Source of the DNA: an uncultured SAR86 cluster bacterium
GTDB lineage: Bacteria > Pseudomonadota > Gammaproteobacteria > Magnimaribacterales > D2472
Direction of reading: 5' to 3'
Length of the DNA stretch: 64,000 nucleotides
Assembly (NCBI GenBank): GCA_902541245.1
Contig: CACBPT010000002.1
Coordinates: forward strand, 39,320-103,319
A program made the position numbers and the translations under genes. The first letter of the stretch is position 1. The number at the start of each line of letters is the position of its first letter. This document shows, in pieces, positions 62,410 to 64,000 of the stretch. Under the pieces are notes generated by a model. It had not been told where the DNA came from, searched no databases, and saw only the letters and a program-made list of their open reading frames with translations.

Positions 62410-64000
62410 ATCTTACACTTATACCAACATGCCTAGGATCACCATGACGTTCGTATAACGTGTCTGCAAAATCTGGCGCCTCATTTCCAAAATAGAACCC
62501 TCTGGTAGAGTAATATTCATCAAAGACATTTCTGGCCCATATAGTGTAGGTCCAGCTATCAATAAAATAATCATAACTAATGTTTGTTAGAGAATAAGAC
62601 TTAGATTTATTGTTATGAGAATCAGAATAGTAAAAACTACTTTTACCAACGATGTCTATTGATAAAGAAGCTTGATCTGAAATTGACCAATTCAGTCCAA
62701 GTGCATAACTTTTTTCAGGTGCATGTGCTTGGGCCCTCCCTTCTAAATCTGGTCTAGATTGCCAATTTTTAATCTCTGTTTTTAAAAGACCAAACCTGGC
62801 AAAAATATTTAGCACTTCGTTAGCCTGCAAATCAACATTTAATTCAAGTCCATGATTGATTCCTTCTGCAGCATTTTGAGTCAAAAAAGAAAACGTATTA
62901 GGATCACTTGGATCAACTTGGGTTGATATTAATACCTGTTGATCATCTCGATCTGAATAAAAAATTACTGAAGATATATTCATCCTTGAATTTAATAGTG
63001 TTGCTTTCCATCCTAGCTCGTAGTTAGTTAAAAACTCGGGATCATAATATAAATTGCTATTTTGAGAGTCTGGCGCTAATCCAAGATTAAGATTAAAGCC
63101 GCCTTGATTGAATCCTCTGGCTATACTTATAAAAACATTTGCGGAATCGCTTAGAGTTTTGTTCAGTGAAATTTTGCCACCAGACATCTTATCTGATGGA
63201 TTAAATGACTCACCAAATGAGTCATAATAATTAGATTGATAATCTTCCCATCTTGCTCCAATAGACAATTTAGTAGACTCGTTAAAAAAATAATCTAAAT
63301 TACCAAATATAGACAAATTATCTGAAGAAAAATGACTAGATGATGACGATTCACTTGCATATGGGCCAAAAGGATCGGAGGGATCTCCATAGATACCATC
63401 ATCATTTTTTAAATTCATTTCTTTGATATCAAAATAACTTACACCTAAAACCCACTCAGAAGTTTGTTTTGAATCAAAGTCTACCGAGTCCGAAATCAAC
63501 CTAAATTCCTGACTAAAGGTTTCTCTCTCCCTCAACGTTTCTGAAAAATAATCATAAGTATAGGGAGCATGTGAATCAGCATTTCCCCAATCGGCATCAT
63601 AGCTTAGGACAACATCGGTATCTGTGGTACTAGTAATACTTTGTAACTCATATCCGTCAAAAGTATTGAAGATCTTCATACTAAAAGCATTTGTTTTTTG
63701 AGAATCCATGCCAGGCCTATCTGAGAGAGTATTCAAACTTCCATCTATGGTCCAAATATCAGCAGGATCATCTAAATCTATTTGGGTAATCATAAATTTA
63801 AGTGTTGTTTTATCTCTAAGTTTCCAATTGATCTTTAACCTATATGTATCTTCATCTTTTTTAGATGTATTCGATTTGCCTGAATATAAATTCTTTCTAA
63901 ATCCATCTGAGTAATCTTGTCTCAATGCTAATCTGTATGTTATTTCGTCATTAAATTCCATTGGACCTCCAAATGCGATCCCAGCATTGCGCGTTCCATA
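62399..64000 (-). CDS. TonB-dependent receptor (partial; N-terminus beyond window edge)
   Basis: Open frame continues upstream of the listed Met to the window end (YGTRNAGIAFGGPMEFND...); beta-barrel repeats and terminal aromatic strand RHVGISVRYDF. Confidence 0.92.
   Translation of the reverse strand, partial: YGTRNAGIAFGGPMEFNDEITYRLALRQDYSDGFRKNLYSGKSNTSKKDEDTYRLKINWKLRDKTTLKFMITQIDLDDPADIWTIDGSLNTLSDRPGMDSQKTNAFSMKIFNTFDGYELQSITSTTDTDVVLSYDADWGNADSHAPYTYDYFSETLRERETFSQEFRLISDSVDFDSKQTSEWVLGVSYFDIKEMNLKNDDGIYGDPSDPFGPYASESSSSSHFSSDNLSIFGNLDYFFNESTKLSIGARWEDYQSNYYDSFGESFNPSDKMSGGKISLNKTLSDSANVFISIARGFNQGGFNLNLGLAPDSQNSNLYYDPEFLTNYELGWKATLLNSRMNISSVIFYSDRDDQQVLISTQVDPSDPNTFSFLTQNAAEGINHGLELNVDLQANEVLNIFARFGLLKTEIKNWQSRPDLEGRAQAHAPEKSYALGLNWSISDQASLSIDIVGKSSFYYSDSHNNKSKSYSLTNISYDYFIDSWTYTIWARNVFDEYYSTRGFYFGNEAPDFADTLYERHGDPRHVGISVRYDF

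Overview
The window is a compact, AT-rich, gene-dense bacterial chromosome segment. Gene content and synteny (leuS-lptE-holA, rsfS-rlmH-mrdA-rodA-mltB-dacA, aroQ-accB-accC, parC/parE, tolC, TonB receptors) point to a streamlined marine gammaproteobacterium, possibly SAR86-like; this is an inference, not tested. I identified about 60 protein genes, one tRNA-Ala(TGC), a strong Fur-box-like palindrome, a 6 x 8-bp tandem repeat and one unassigned structured intergenic RNA candidate. No CRISPR, prophage, transposon or rRNA was seen. The best candidates for follow-up are: (1) a codirectional cluster of orphan CobS/CobT-like AAA+/VWA genes, a diiron ferritin-like protein, a secreted beta-helix protein and a diheme cytochrome (48.0-54.3 kb); (2) a structured RNA candidate with two mutually exclusive helices between a siderophore-type TonB receptor and tRNA-Ala (57.37-57.49 kb), possibly a divergent short 6S-like RNA; (3) a Gfo/Idh/MocA-aldo/keto reductase fusion in a glycoside-utilisation locus; (4) a TonB receptor-PnuC-APH-kinase putative vitamin uptake operon; (5) a dsbD gene apparently reduced to its N-terminal domain at its usual locus; (6) an MltB with a LysM motif inserted before its C-terminal segment.
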